Assembly: GCA_965227035.1 (NCBI GenBank)
Contig: OZ245724.1
Span: 1,178,001 to 1,242,000 of the forward strand
Direction: 5' to 3'
DNA length: 64,000 bases
From: CBDDFQ01 sp965227035
GTDB lineage: Bacteria; Pseudomonadota; Gammaproteobacteria; Burkholderiales; Burkholderiaceae_C
Below, in pieces: positions 1-7,957 of this stretch. Numbering within the stretch: the stretch's first letter is position 1; the number at the start of each line of letters is the position of its first letter. Position numbers and translations under genes: made by a program. The notes under the pieces are model-generated. The model had not been told where the DNA came from and searched no databases. It worked only from the letters and a program-made list of their open reading frames with translations.

Positions 1-54
1 GTATCCGGTCTTGTTCCGGAACATAAATGACAGAAAGCTGGTGGATGTTCATGG

Positions 55-82
55 CTTGAAAACCGGTCTATCAACCTCAGTT
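55..82 (+). promoter_or_regulatory. Putative heat-shock (sigma-32) promoter of clpB
   Basis: CTTGAAA at 55-61, a 13-bp spacer, then CCTCAGTT at 75-82. This resembles the sigma-32 pattern CTTGAAA-N12-14-CCCCATnT, with a full match in the -35 box and about 6 of 8 in the -10 box. It lies directly upstream of clpB, a classic sigma-32 target. The implied 5' leader is short (about 17 nt) and carries the GGAGAA ribosome site at 95-100. Function is inferred from motif and position. Confidence 0.6.
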
Positions 83-106
83 GATGAGCAGTTCGGAGAA
101 TTTTAA

Positions 107-2719
107 ATGCGACTAGACAAACTCACTACCAAATTCCAGGAAGCCCTCGCTGACGCGCAGACACTCGCGCTCGGCGCGGACAACGCGTACATCGAGCCAG
201 CTCATCTGTTGGTGGCGATGTTGAATCAGGACGAAGGTCCGAAGGCGCTTTTGCAGCGAGCTGGGGTCAATGTGCCCGGTTTGCTTGCGGCTGCGCAGGC
301 CCAGATCAAGGCACTGCCGGAAGTGCAGGGCCAGGAACAGGTGCAGGTCGGGCGCGACATGGTGTCGCTGCTTCAGGCTGCAGAAAAAGAGTCGATCAAG
401 CGTGGCGATCAATTCGTCGCCGGCGAACTCTTCCTGCTTGCTCTGGCCGACCACAAAGGCGATGCCGGACGTATCGCTCGTGAAAACGGCCTCACACGCA
501 AGTCGCTCGAAACGGCAATCGAAGCCGTCCGGGGCGGACAGAACGTGAACAGCGCAGACGCCGAAGGGCAGCGCGAAGCTCTCAAAAAATACTGCATGGA
601 TCTGACCGAGCGCGCTCGCATGGGCAAGCTCGATCCGGTCATCGGTCGCGACGACGAAATCCGCCGCGCGATTCAGGTTCTCCAGCGCAGAACCAAAAAC
701 AATCCGGTGCTGATCGGTGAACCCGGCGTGGGCAAGACTGCCATCGTCGAAGGCTTGGCGCAGCGAATCGTCGCTGGCGAAGTGCCCGATTCGCTCAAGG
801 GCAAACGCGTCTTGTCGCTCGACATGGCCGCGTTGCTGGCCGGTGCGAAATTCCGCGGCGAATTCGAGGAACGCCTGAAGACGGTGCTCAACGAGCTGGC
901 GAAAGACGAAGGTCAAACCATCGTTTTCATCGACGAGCTTCACACCATGGTTGGCGCGGGCAAAGCCGAAGGCGCGATGGACGCGGGCAACATGCTCAAG
1001 CCCGCGCTTGCTCGCGGCGAACTGCACTGCGTTGGAGCCACCACGCTCGACGAATACCGCAAGTACATCGAGAAAGACGCAGCACTCGAACGCCGTTTCC
1101 AGAAAATTCTGGTGGGCGAACCGTCGGTCGAAGCGACCATCGCGATCCTTCGCGGCCTGCAGGAAAAGTATGAAGTGCACCACGGCGTAGAAATCACCGA
1201 CCCGGCCATCGTTGCCGCGGCGGAGCTCAGCCATCGCTACATCACCGATAGGTTCCTGCCCGACAAAGCCATCGATTTGATCGACGAGGCTGCAGCAAAA
1301 ATCAAGATCGAAATCGACTCGAAGCCCGAGGTCATGGACAGACTCGATCGTCGGCTGATCCAGCTGAAAATCGAGCGCGAAGCGGTGAGGCGCGAGACCG
1401 ACGAGGCATCGCAAAAGCGTCTGCAACTGCTCGGCGAGGAAGTGTCGCGGCTGCAGAAGGAATATGCCGATCTCGAAGAAATCTGGCAGGCCGAAAAAGC
1501 GCAAGCCCAAGGCAGCGCGCAGGTAAAAGAAGAAATCGACAAGCTTCGATTCCAGATCGAGGAGTTCACTCGCAAGGGCGATTTCAACAAGGTTGCCGAA
1601 CTCCAGTACGGCCGTTTGCCGGAGCTCGAACGCCAGCTGAAAGACGCGCAGGAAAACGAGAACAATCGCAAGGCCTCAGGCGCAAGCATCAATACGCCGC
1701 GTCTCTTGCGCACCCAGGTCGGTGCCGAAGAAATCGCAGAAGTCGTTGCTCGGGCCACCGGCATTCCGGTGTCGAAACTCATGCAGGGCGAGCGCGACAA
1801 ATTGCTGGTCATGGAAGACAAATTGCATGATCGCGTCGTCGGGCAAGACGAAGCAATCGGCGCAGTCGCTAACGCGATTCGTCGATCGCGTTCCGGTCTG
1901 TCCGACCCGAACCGACCCACCGGATCGTTCCTGTTTCTCGGCCCCACCGGCGTGGGTAAAACCGAGCTCTGCAAGGCGCTCGCGGGCTTCCTGTTCGACA
2001 GCGAAGATCACCTCATTCGCATCGACATGAGCGAGTTCATGGAGAAGCATTCGGTGAGTCGCCTCATCGGCGCGCCTCCGGGCTATGTGGGCTACGACGA
2101 GGGCGGTTATCTGACCGAAGCGGTGCGGCGCAAGCCCTATAGCGTGGTGCTGCTCGATGAGGTCGAGAAAGCTCATCCCGATGTGTTCAACGTGCTGCTG
2201 CAGGTACTGGACGATGGACGTCTGACCGACGGTCAGGGTCGCACAGTGGACTTCAAGAACACGGTCATCGTGATGACCAGCAACATCGGATCGCCGTTGA
2301 TTCAATCGATGACCGGACGCGATGCGCAGGAAATCAAGGATGCGGTGTGGGACGAGCTGAAAAACTACTTCCGCCCCGAGTTTTTGAATCGGATCGACGA
2401 GACGGTCGTGTTCCACGCACTCGATGCGAAGAACATCGAATCGATCGCCGGTATCCAGTTGAAGATCCTTCAGGATCGACTGGCCAAGATGGATTACTCG
2501 CTGGCGGTTTCTCCCTCGGCTTTGTCGGAATTGGCCAAGGTCGGCTTCGATCCGGTTTATGGTGCTAGACCGCTCAAAAGAGCTATCCAGCAGCGCATCG
2601 AGAATCCGTTGTCCAAGCTGCTGCTGGAAGGCAAGTTCCTGCCGAAGGATGTCATCTCGGTCGATGTCGACCCGATCCAGCAACCCGGCGTGTTTCATTT
2701 CGAGAAATCGTCGGCATGA
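107..2719 (+). CDS. clpB: ATP-dependent disaggregase ClpB (Hsp104 family)
   Basis: ClpB is a hexameric cytoplasmic AAA+ chaperone that, with DnaK, pulls polypeptides out of aggregates after heat stress. At 870 residues the protein has the usual length. Visible in order: the Clp N-terminal repeat domain (about 1-150), AAA-1 with Walker A GEPGVGKT at 204-211 and Walker B followed by DELHT, the charged coiled-coil middle domain (about 400-540), and AAA-2 with Walker A GPTGVGKT at 612-619 and the sensor motif MTSNIGS, then the ClpB C-terminal domain. The start is fixed by GGAGAA 6 nt upstream. A sigma-32-like promoter precedes it and a small membrane-protein gene follows 29 bp downstream. Confidence 0.98.
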   Translation: MRLDKLTTKFQEALADAQTLALGADNAYIEPAHLLVAMLNQDEGPKALLQRAGVNVPGLLAAAQAQIKALPEVQGQEQVQVGRDMVSLLQAAEKESIKRGDQFVAGELFLLALADHKGDAGRIARENGLTRKSLETAIEAVRGGQNVNSADAEGQREALKKYCMDLTERARMGKLDPVIGRDDEIRRAIQVLQRRTKNNPVLIGEPGVGKTAIVEGLAQRIVAGEVPDSLKGKRVLSLDMAALLAGAKFRGEFEERLKTVLNELAKDEGQTIVFIDELHTMVGAGKAEGAMDAGNMLKPALARGELHCVGATTLDEYRKYIEKDAALERRFQKILVGEPSVEATIAILRGLQEKYEVHHGVEITDPAIVAAAELSHRYITDRFLPDKAIDLIDEAAAKIKIEIDSKPEVMDRLDRRLIQLKIEREAVRRETDEASQKRLQLLGEEVSRLQKEYADLEEIWQAEKAQAQGSAQVKEEIDKLRFQIEEFTRKGDFNKVAELQYGRLPELERQLKDAQENENNRKASGASINTPRLLRTQVGAEEIAEVVARATGIPVSKLMQGERDKLLVMEDKLHDRVVGQDEAIGAVANAIRRSRSGLSDPNRPTGSFLFLGPTGVGKTELCKALAGFLFDSEDHLIRIDMSEFMEKHSVSRLIGAPPGYVGYDEGGYLTEAVRRKPYSVVLLDEVEKAHPDVFNVLLQVLDDGRLTDGQGRTVDFKNTVIVMTSNIGSPLIQSMTGRDAQEIKDAVWDELKNYFRPEFLNRIDETVVFHALDAKNIESIAGIQLKILQDRLAKMDYSLAVSPSALSELAKVGFDPVYGARPLKRAIQQRIENPLSKLLLEGKFLPKDVISVDVDPIQQPGVFHFEKSSA

Positions 2720-2748
2720 TTGTTCGATTCACTGAAACAGGAGCTTGA

Positions 2749-3108
2749 ATGACTGCCTCGTACGCCATGAAGGAGTTTGATCTGGGACGTTTTATATCTC
2801 GAGTGTTTCTCTTCGCGATCGGCGCTGTCGTGGCGCTTGCACTGCTCGCGGCCATGGCAGTTCTGCTGGCGATGTGGGGCCTGCGCTATGCGTGGGCACG
2901 CATCACCGGCCGCCCTGTGCAACCCTGGATCATGCGATTCGATCCGCGTGCGGGCTTCGGTCGATTCGGAGAGCGGGCCGGTGGCCTCGGTGGTTTTGGC
3001 GGATTCGGATCCGCGCCTAAGCCAGCCGATGAAAAAGAAGAGTCACCTCTCTATCGCGCACCGGAAATCACCGACGCGGAAATCAAGGAGCCTCGCCGCC
3101 AGGACTAG
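2749..3108 (+). CDS. Small single-span membrane protein with Gly/Phe-rich segment
   Basis: 119 residues, function not recognised. Residues about 15-45 form one strong hydrophobic transmembrane helix. A basic stretch follows, then a Gly/Phe-rich linker with repeated GFG elements (about 68-87), and a charged acidic C-terminus. A ribosome site (ACAGGAG) lies 6-8 nt before the ATG. It is 29 bp after clpB on the same strand, so it may be co-transcribed. Its last 26 bp overlap the 3' end of the convergent AraC-type gene. No catalytic motif is visible. Confidence 0.7.
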   Translation: MTASYAMKEFDLGRFISRVFLFAIGAVVALALLAAMAVLLAMWGLRYAWARITGRPVQPWIMRFDPRAGFGRFGERAGGLGGFGGFGSAPKPADEKEESPLYRAPEITDAEIKEPRRQD

Positions 3109-3964
3109 CCTGTCCTGCGGTTCTGGCTCGCGCGATTCTGGGATTCTGGAATTGCGACGGCGACTGCCCCATGGCAGCCTTGAACATCGCCGAGAACGCG
3201 CTGTCGGTCGCGTAACCCGTCGCCATCGCGACCTGGCTAACCGGCATCGAGCGGGCGAGCATCGGTAGCGCTTTTGCGAGCACTGCCTGCTGTCGCCATT
3301 GCTGATACGACAAGTCCAACTCCTCACGGAACAGTCGAGCGATCGTTCTCTCGCTTGCGCCGACTTCGGCGGCCCATTCGGCAAGGGTCGTGCGCTTCGC
3401 CGGATCTTTCAGCATCGCGTCGCACAGGGTGCGCAAGCGCTTGTCTTGCGGCAGCGCTACACCCATCAACTGCGTATCTGCCGTGCGAATCTCATCGAGG
3501 ATGAGTTGCGTGATCGCATGGCGTCGCTCTTCGCGTACTTGTGTGGTCGGCTGACCCATGTCCTGCACCAGTTCGCGCAGGAGCGGCGACACCACGAACA
3601 TGCGACTGTTCTTTGCCTCGTCGCCCACGGTCGACTGATGCACGTACAGCGTTCGCATCTGCGCGTCTTCGAGCAGAAGGATGTTGTGCAGCACGTTCGG
3701 CGGAATCCAGACCGCGCGCGACGGAGGAATGATGTAGTTCACTTCCTTCGGCTCCAGAACCATTACCTGCGCTACACCGCTGGAGCAATACGCCACCTGC
3801 GCCCAAGCGTGTCTGTGTGGATCGAAGTGCGTATCGGCGGGAAGTTGACGCGATCGTATCTTCACCGGCTGATCCGCTGTGGGTGTGAACGGCTCGGTAT
3901 CGCCCAGGGGCGTCGAGAGCGCCGAGCCTGCGCGGGGCTGCGAAATTTTGGTGATGCGAGTCAT
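3083..3964 (-). CDS. AraC-family transcriptional regulator with N-terminal cupin
   Basis: 293 residues. The N-terminal half holds a cupin sensing domain (HxH-containing segment DPHRHAW near residue 47, typical of the AraC_binding fold). The C-terminal 100 residues hold the two AraC helix-turn-helix motifs (LAEWAAEVGASERTIARLFREE, written here only by its position at about 198-219, then VSQVAMATGY and SAFSAMFKAAMG). It is probably a ligand-responsive regulator, but no effector or target can be read from the sequence. It is convergent with and overlaps the small membrane protein. Neighbouring genes are housekeeping, so the target may lie elsewhere. Confidence 0.9.
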   Translation of the reverse strand: MTRITKISQPRAGSALSTPLGDTEPFTPTADQPVKIRSRQLPADTHFDPHRHAWAQVAYCSSGVAQVMVLEPKEVNYIIPPSRAVWIPPNVLHNILLLEDAQMRTLYVHQSTVGDEAKNSRMFVVSPLLRELVQDMGQPTTQVREERRHAITQLILDEIRTADTQLMGVALPQDKRLRTLCDAMLKDPAKRTTLAEWAAEVGASERTIARLFREELDLSYQQWRQQAVLAKALPMLARSMPVSQVAMATGYATDSAFSAMFKAAMGQSPSQFQNPRIARARTAGQASPGGEAP

Positions 3965-4019
3965 CGTGGCCGATTATGGATAGAAAACACCCATGACACT
4001 GCCCCTGAAACCGCCCATG

Positions 4020-4051
4020 AAAAAGGCCGCGGCACTTTCGTGCAACGGCCT
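4020..4051 (-). terminator. Intrinsic terminator of the SWIB gene
   Basis: Read on the minus strand: AGGCCG, a 2-nt internal mismatch, GCAC, loop GAAA, GTGC, mismatch, CGGCCT, then TTTTT. Stem arms are at 4046-4051/4024-4029 and 4040-4043/4032-4035. It lies about 50 nt beyond the SWIB stop codon in the direction of transcription. Confidence 0.75.
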
Positions 4052-4103
4052 CTGAATCGAAATGCACGCGAGTCTTTCGACCCGCATGGCATCAAGCTGA
4101 TTC

Positions 4104-4559
4104 TTACTTGACGTGCTTGCCGATCAGGCCGGCCATTTCGAACATGCTGACTTGTGCCTTGCCGAAGATTTCCTTCAGCTTTGCGTCTGCATTGATCATG
4201 CGCTTGTTCGCCTTGTCTTGAAGATTGTTCTTCTTGATGTACGTCCAGAGCTTGCTGACCACTTCAGTGCGGGGCAGGGGAGCCGAACCAACCACTGCTG
4301 CCAATGCTGCGCTGGGGGTCAGTGCCTTCATGAAAGCTGCGTTAGGAGTGCGCTTCTTTGCAGGAGCAGCCTTCTTCGCGGGAGCCTTCTTAGCGGGAGC
4401 AGCTGCTTTCTTTGCAGGAGCAGCCTTCTTCGCGGGAGCTGCCTTCTTAGCAGGAGCCTTTGCGGCTACCTTCTTAGCGGGAGCAGCCTTCTTTGCCGGA
4501 GCTGCTGCTTTCTTTGCAGGTGCAGCCTTTTTTGCCGGAGCTTTTTTCGCAGTTGCCAT
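4104..4559 (-). CDS. Histone-H1-like SWIB/MDM2-domain protein
   Basis: 151 residues in two parts. Residues 1 to about 72 are almost only Ala, Lys and Pro in repeats of the AKKAAPAKK type, like the C-tail of histone H1 and the bacterial H1-like proteins. Residues about 73-151 form a SWIB/MDM2 domain (ALTPSAALAAVVGS, LPRTEVVSKLWTYIKKN, RMINADAKLKEIFG). The basic tail should bind DNA, and the SWIB domain is a protein-binding fold otherwise found in eukaryotic chromatin remodellers and in chlamydiae. Such fusions are common in Burkholderiales; the role is probably nucleoid-associated but unproven. AAGGAA lies 8 nt before the ATG. An intrinsic terminator follows. Confidence 0.92.
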   Translation of the reverse strand: MATAKKAPAKKAAPAKKAAAPAKKAAPAKKVAAKAPAKKAAPAKKAAPAKKAAAPAKKAPAKKAAPAKKRTPNAAFMKALTPSAALAAVVGSAPLPRTEVVSKLWTYIKKNNLQDKANKRMINADAKLKEIFGKAQVSMFEMAGLIGKHVK

Positions 4560-4726
4560 GATTTATTTTCCTTATTGGAAGTTGAGTAATCACCAGCGAA
4601 AAACTGCTTCTCCACTGGCATTGGGGATGCTACTGGAGAAGAAACCCGTTTCCAAGCGAAAAACACGTTTTTTCACTCTGTTGTGTCGTTTTTTTTGGAT
4701 TACTTTTTCAGAGGGAGCTCTCTCTG

Positions 4727-4781
4727 AGCGCTCTCGAGGCGCTATTGAAGCGCTATCGAAGCGCTGTCGTAGCGTTCATTG
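4727..4781. repeat. 11-bp tandem repeats containing AGCGCT palindromes
   Basis: Five consecutive 11-bp units: AGCGCTCTCGA (4727), GGCGCTATTGA (4738), AGCGCTATCGA (4749), AGCGCTGTCGT (4760) and the decayed AGCGTTCATTG (4771). The consensus AGCGCTATCGA carries the 6-bp palindrome AGCGCT once per unit, so the palindromes repeat about once per helical turn. The array ends 6 bp before the stop codon of the DMT gene and lies 168 bp upstream of the SWIB start, both genes on the minus strand. Confidence 0.85.
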
Positions 4782-4787
4782 GGCTCG

Positions 4788-5711
4788 CTAGTGGCGTCCT
4801 CGAGTGGCAAGAACGACGCCGAATAGAGCCACTCCGAGAGCAATCCACTGCACGCCAGACAGCGTTTCTCCGAGCGCCAGAACGCCGACTGCAGCAGCGG
4901 AAATAGGCAGGAGCACAGTGAAAACGCCAGCCTGTGCAGCGGCTACACCTCGTAGGCCGGTCATCCACAGCCACACGGTCCACACACTCGCTGCGAGCGA
5001 ATAGAACAGCAGCAGTAGCCACATAGACATCGAAGGTGAAGTGAAATCGAACTTGAGCGCCTGGTAAATGCCGAACGGCGTCATGAGCACCAGACCCCAG
5101 AGGTTGATCAGCGAGCTGATCCGTCGCGCGCTCAATGCGCCAGTGAGTTTCTTGCCGATGACCGCATAGGACGCCTCGCAGATCACCGCACCGAAAACGA
5201 GCGCGTTGCCCAACCAATGGGTGTCGGTCGAGTTTGCCGCTCCGTAGGCACCCGTGGGCTTGGTCAAAGCCAGCAAAGCGATTCCGACCCCTGCGCAGGC
5301 CACAGACGCCCATATGCGCCAGCCGATGGCCTCGCGAAGGAATATCCAGCTCATCAGTGCGACGACTGCAGGAATGCTCGCCATGATCACGCCCGCAGAC
5401 ACCGCGCTGGTCATGCTCACGCCGAACAGCATGCAGATGGTGAACATGAAGTTGCCGAGAAAAGATTCGAGGAAGAGCAGGCCGCGTGTGTGGCGAGACA
5501 TGGGTGCCTCGAATGCTGGTTTCTTGAGCCATGACGCCATCGCCACGGCGCCGATTCCGAATCGAAGCCAGGCGAGCAAAAAGACGGGGAGCACTGCGAC
5601 CAGTGGTTTGGACAGTGCGACGTAGCTGCCCACCAGCGCCATCGAGGTTGCAAGGCATCCGAACGCGACGGCACGCGAGGGCTGCAAAAAATGGGTACGT
5701 AGACTACTCAC
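4788..5711 (-). CDS. DMT-superfamily (EamA) permease, putative exporter
   Basis: 307 residues with about ten hydrophobic helices arranged as two EamA repeats (about 15-145 and 160-300), the standard drug/metabolite transporter layout in the inner membrane. Substrates cannot be predicted; family members export amino acids, purines or drugs. The chosen ATG at 5711 leaves only 26 bp to the divergent start of the cyclotransferase-like gene, so promoters must overlap the coding ends. An internal ATG at 5642 would remove the first 23 residues, part of helix 1, and is less likely. Confidence 0.88.
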   Translation of the reverse strand: MSSLRTHFLQPSRAVAFGCLATSMALVGSYVALSKPLVAVLPVFLLAWLRFGIGAVAMASWLKKPAFEAPMSRHTRGLLFLESFLGNFMFTICMLFGVSMTSAVSAGVIMASIPAVVALMSWIFLREAIGWRIWASVACAGVGIALLALTKPTGAYGAANSTDTHWLGNALVFGAVICEASYAVIGKKLTGALSARRISSLINLWGLVLMTPFGIYQALKFDFTSPSMSMWLLLLFYSLAASVWTVWLWMTGLRGVAAAQAGVFTVLLPISAAAVGVLALGETLSGVQWIALGVALFGVVLATRGRH

Positions 5712-5737
5712 GTGTGTATCTCAATCCAAGTCCTTCG

Positions 5738-6199
5738 ATGACCGATCATTCCAATGCCGAGTCGATTCGCCACGTGTTCGTGTACGGCACGCTCCGGCGC
5801 GGGCAGCGCAACGATATCGCACGAATCGCAGTCGACGACCCGGCTCCGATTCTTCTCGGGTTCGCGAGCATCGACGGCGCGATGTTCGATCTCGGCGAGT
5901 ATCCCGGCGCGATTCTCGGCACAGAAGTGAAAGGATCTGCGCAGATTCTGGGCGAGGTGTATCGAGTCACGCCCGACGTGGAGTTGCGACTCGATGTGCT
6001 CGAAGAGTTGTTGCCCGAGCCTACTGGGGAATATTTCAAGCGTGAGATCGAGGTGGGACTTTCGGCATCTCCTGACGGCGCGCACGTCGAAGGCCCGCTG
6101 GTCAGATGCTTCGTCTACGAGATCAATGGCAATCGGGTGACAGAAGCAAGGGTGATTGCACATGGGGATTGGGCTGCATACGAGAGAGATCGCAAGTGA
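5738..6199 (+). CDS. Gamma-glutamylcyclotransferase-like (AIG2/GGCT fold) protein
   Basis: 153 residues. The N-terminus carries the substrate-loop motif VFVYGTLRRGQ, the hallmark of GGCT/AIG2-like proteins, and the acidic pair in VLEELLPE fits the catalytic Glu region. Characterised relatives cyclise gamma-glutamyl amines or dipeptides to 5-oxoproline; the substrate here is unknown. The start at the ATG preceding TDHSNAES was chosen because everything upstream in frame is antisense to the divergent DMT gene and not conserved in character. Confidence 0.8.
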   Translation: MTDHSNAESIRHVFVYGTLRRGQRNDIARIAVDDPAPILLGFASIDGAMFDLGEYPGAILGTEVKGSAQILGEVYRVTPDVELRLDVLEELLPEPTGEYFKREIEVGLSASPDGAHVEGPLVRCFVYEINGNRVTEARVIAHGDWAAYERDRK

Positions 6200-6256
6200 A
6201 GCGAGGCACAAATTTCACGGCCACATTTTTCTTTTTGCAATATGAAATCTGAAATG

Positions 6257-6288
6257 TTGCGCCGCAAGAAAATTTCTCAATATGAGAA
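6257..6288. promoter_or_regulatory. Inverted repeats upstream of isocitrate lyase gene
   Basis: Two adjacent inverted repeats in an AT-rich 266-bp intergenic region: TTGC-GCC-GCAA at 6257-6267 and TTCTCA-ATA-TGAGAA at 6274-6288. A lone TGAGAA half-site follows at 6303-6308. They sit about 180 bp upstream of aceA and are good candidates for operator sites of a glyoxylate-bypass regulator. The regulator is not identified. Confidence 0.45.
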
Positions 6289-6408
6289 TCAGCGTATCGC
6301 ATTGAGAAATTGAATAAATAGTTCGTTGATTTAAAAGAGAAATATTTAATTCTTATATAAGACTAAAGACGAAAATAAATCTTCTACAAGACTCATGATT
6401 GATTCCAA

Positions 6409-6446
6409 CGACAGGCGCATTCAGGCGCTTGTCGGGAAAGTTTTTT
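6409..6446 (+). promoter_or_regulatory. Hairpin with T-run in the aceA leader
   Basis: CGACAGGCGC (6409-6418) pairs with GCGCTTGTCG (6425-6434) over 10 bp including one G-T, with a 6-nt loop. GGAAAG follows, then TTTTTT at 6441-6446, only 20 nt before the aceA start. The gap between stem and T-run makes it an imperfect terminator; it could be an attenuator or an mRNA-stabilising or translation-control hairpin. Confidence 0.45.
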
Positions 6447-6465
6447 AACTTGAATGGAGCAAACC

Positions 6466-7797
6466 ATGAGCACCCCGAAGACGCAAAACGGCCACCAAAA
6501 TCCCACTCGCCAGCAACAGATCGACGAGCTCGAAAAAGACTGGGCAACGAATCCGCGCTGGAACGGAATCAAGCGCGGTTACAGCGCGGCCGAAGTTGTC
6601 AGGCTTCGCGGATCATTCCCGATCGAGCACACGCTGGCCCGACGCGGCGCCGAAAAGCTGTGGGATTTGCTGCACGACGAGCCTTACGTGAATTGCCTCG
6701 GCGCGCTCACCGGCGGTCAGGCTATGCAACAGGTCAAGGCCGGCATCAAGGCGATTTACCTGTCGGGCTGGCAAGTTGCGGCCGACAACAACGGCTACGC
6801 GGCCATGTACCCCGACCAGTCGCTGTACCCCGTGGATTCGGTGCCGAAAGTGGTCGAGCGCATCAACAACACCTTCCGCCGCGCAGATGAAATCCAGCAT
6901 TCCAAGGGAATCGACGCCGGCGACAAGGGCTACACCGACTACTTCGCGCCCATCGTGGCCGATGCGGAAGCCGGCTTCGGCGGCGTCCTCAACGCATTCG
7001 AATTGATGAAAGCGATGATCCGCTCCGGCGCGGCCGGCGTTCATTGGGAGGATCAACTGGCGTCGGTGAAGAAGTGCGGTCACATGGGCGGCAAGGTGTT
7101 GGTTCCCACAAGCGAAGCGGTGCAAAAGTTGATCGCAGCCCGCATGGCGGCCGACGTTTGCGGCGTGCCCACGCTGGTTATTGCGCGAACCGATGCCGAA
7201 GCGGCCGATCTGCTCACCAGCGATCACGACGACAACGACAAGCCGTTCATCACCGGCGACCGAACCTCGGAAGGCTTCTACAAAACCTACAAGGGCATCA
7301 ACCAGGCAATTTCTCGTGCGGTGGCGTACGCGCACTATGCCGATCTGGTTTGGTGCGAAACCGGCACGCCCGATCTGGCCTTCGCCCGCAAGTTCGCGGA
7401 GGCGGTGCACAAGGTTCACCCCGGAAAAATGCTGGCGTACAACTGCTCGCCGTCTTTCAACTGGAAGAAAAATCTGGACGACGCGACCATCGCCAAGTTC
7501 CAGCGCGAGCTGGGTGCAATGGGCTACAAGTACCAGTTCATCACGCTGGCCGGCATCCATTCGATGTGGTTCAACATGTTCGATCTGTCGCAGGACTACG
7601 CGCGTCGCGGCATGACCGCCTATGTCGAGAAAGTGCAGGAACCCGAGTTCGCGGCGCGGGATCGCGGCTACTCGTTCGTGTCGCATCAGCAGGAGGTGGG
7701 CACCGGTTACTTCGATGAAATCACCACGGCAATTCAGGGTGGCGTGTCGAGCGTGACTGCGTTGACCGGATCGACCGAAGAGGAGCAGTTCCACTAA
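6466..7797 (+). CDS. aceA: Isocitrate lyase
   Basis: Cleaves isocitrate to glyoxylate and succinate in the glyoxylate bypass, needed for growth on acetate and fatty acids. 443 residues, normal for the class. The signature KKCGHMGG with the catalytic Cys is near residue 200, and the Mg-binding and active-site segments (WEDQLAS, NCSPSFNW) are present. The ATG at 6466 is preferred over the in-frame ATG at 6454 because GGAG at 6456-6459 is then the ribosome site with ideal spacing. It is preceded by an unusually AT-rich regulatory region. Malate synthase is not in the window. Confidence 0.97.
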   Translation: MSTPKTQNGHQNPTRQQQIDELEKDWATNPRWNGIKRGYSAAEVVRLRGSFPIEHTLARRGAEKLWDLLHDEPYVNCLGALTGGQAMQQVKAGIKAIYLSGWQVAADNNGYAAMYPDQSLYPVDSVPKVVERINNTFRRADEIQHSKGIDAGDKGYTDYFAPIVADAEAGFGGVLNAFELMKAMIRSGAAGVHWEDQLASVKKCGHMGGKVLVPTSEAVQKLIAARMAADVCGVPTLVIARTDAEAADLLTSDHDDNDKPFITGDRTSEGFYKTYKGINQAISRAVAYAHYADLVWCETGTPDLAFARKFAEAVHKVHPGKMLAYNCSPSFNWKKNLDDATIAKFQRELGAMGYKYQFITLAGIHSMWFNMFDLSQDYARRGMTAYVEKVQEPEFAARDRGYSFVSHQQEVGTGYFDEITTAIQGGVSSVTALTGSTEEEQFH

Positions 7798-7877
7798 AGC
7801 CCGAAGGGAGAGGGTGTTGGGTTAAAATTCGGCCCAACCCCTCAAGCAACTTCAAGAGCGAGAAAGGCAACCTGGTT

Positions 7878-7940
7878 ATGACACCGCGAACTACAACTGC
7901 ATTCACACGGCCGATCACGGTCAGCAGTCGCGCGCACTGA
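7878..7940 (+). CDS. Threonine-rich leader peptide of the thrS attenuator
   Basis: A 20-codon reading frame, MTPRTTTAFTRPITVSSRAH, with six Thr codons (ACA, ACT, ACA, ACT, ACA, ACG), three of them consecutive at 7890-7898. GAAAGG (7862-7867) lies 10 nt before its ATG. The stop at 7938-7940 falls inside a hairpin and 17 nt before a strong terminator. This is the architecture of amino-acid leader peptides such as thrL: when charged tRNA-Thr is scarce, a stalled ribosome should prevent terminator formation and let RNA polymerase enter thrS. A TAAAAT -10-like box lies at 7823-7828. The function is inferred, but codon content and layout fit closely. Confidence 0.82.
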   Translation: MTPRTTTAFTRPITVSSRAH

Positions 7941-7942
7941 CC
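7919..7942 (+). promoter_or_regulatory. Pause/antiterminator hairpin of the thrS leader
   Basis: GGTCAG (7919-7924) pairs with CTGACC (7937-7942), closing a loop that contains CGCGCGC (7929-7935). That loop sequence is complementary to GCGCG in the 5' arm of the downstream terminator (7964-7968), so an alternative antiterminator pairing is possible. The hairpin spans the end and stop codon of the leader peptide. Confidence 0.65.
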
Positions 7943-7957
7943 AGATTCTTTTTCCTG

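Noticed and set aside
113..1510. 465-codon open frame antisense to clpB (minus strand)
   Set aside because: Fully antisense to a clear ClpB; composition is that of a codon-biased high-GC shadow, with no ribosome site or recognisable domain.
4225..4791. 188-codon plus-strand frame rich in FFAGAA repeats
   Set aside because: It is the complement of the Lys/Ala repeats of the SWIB gene; hydrophobic repeats arise from the reverse of AAGAA/GCN codons.
6454..6465. Upstream ATG of aceA (adding MEQT)
   Set aside because: Its own codon overlaps the GGAG ribosome site that serves the ATG at 6466.
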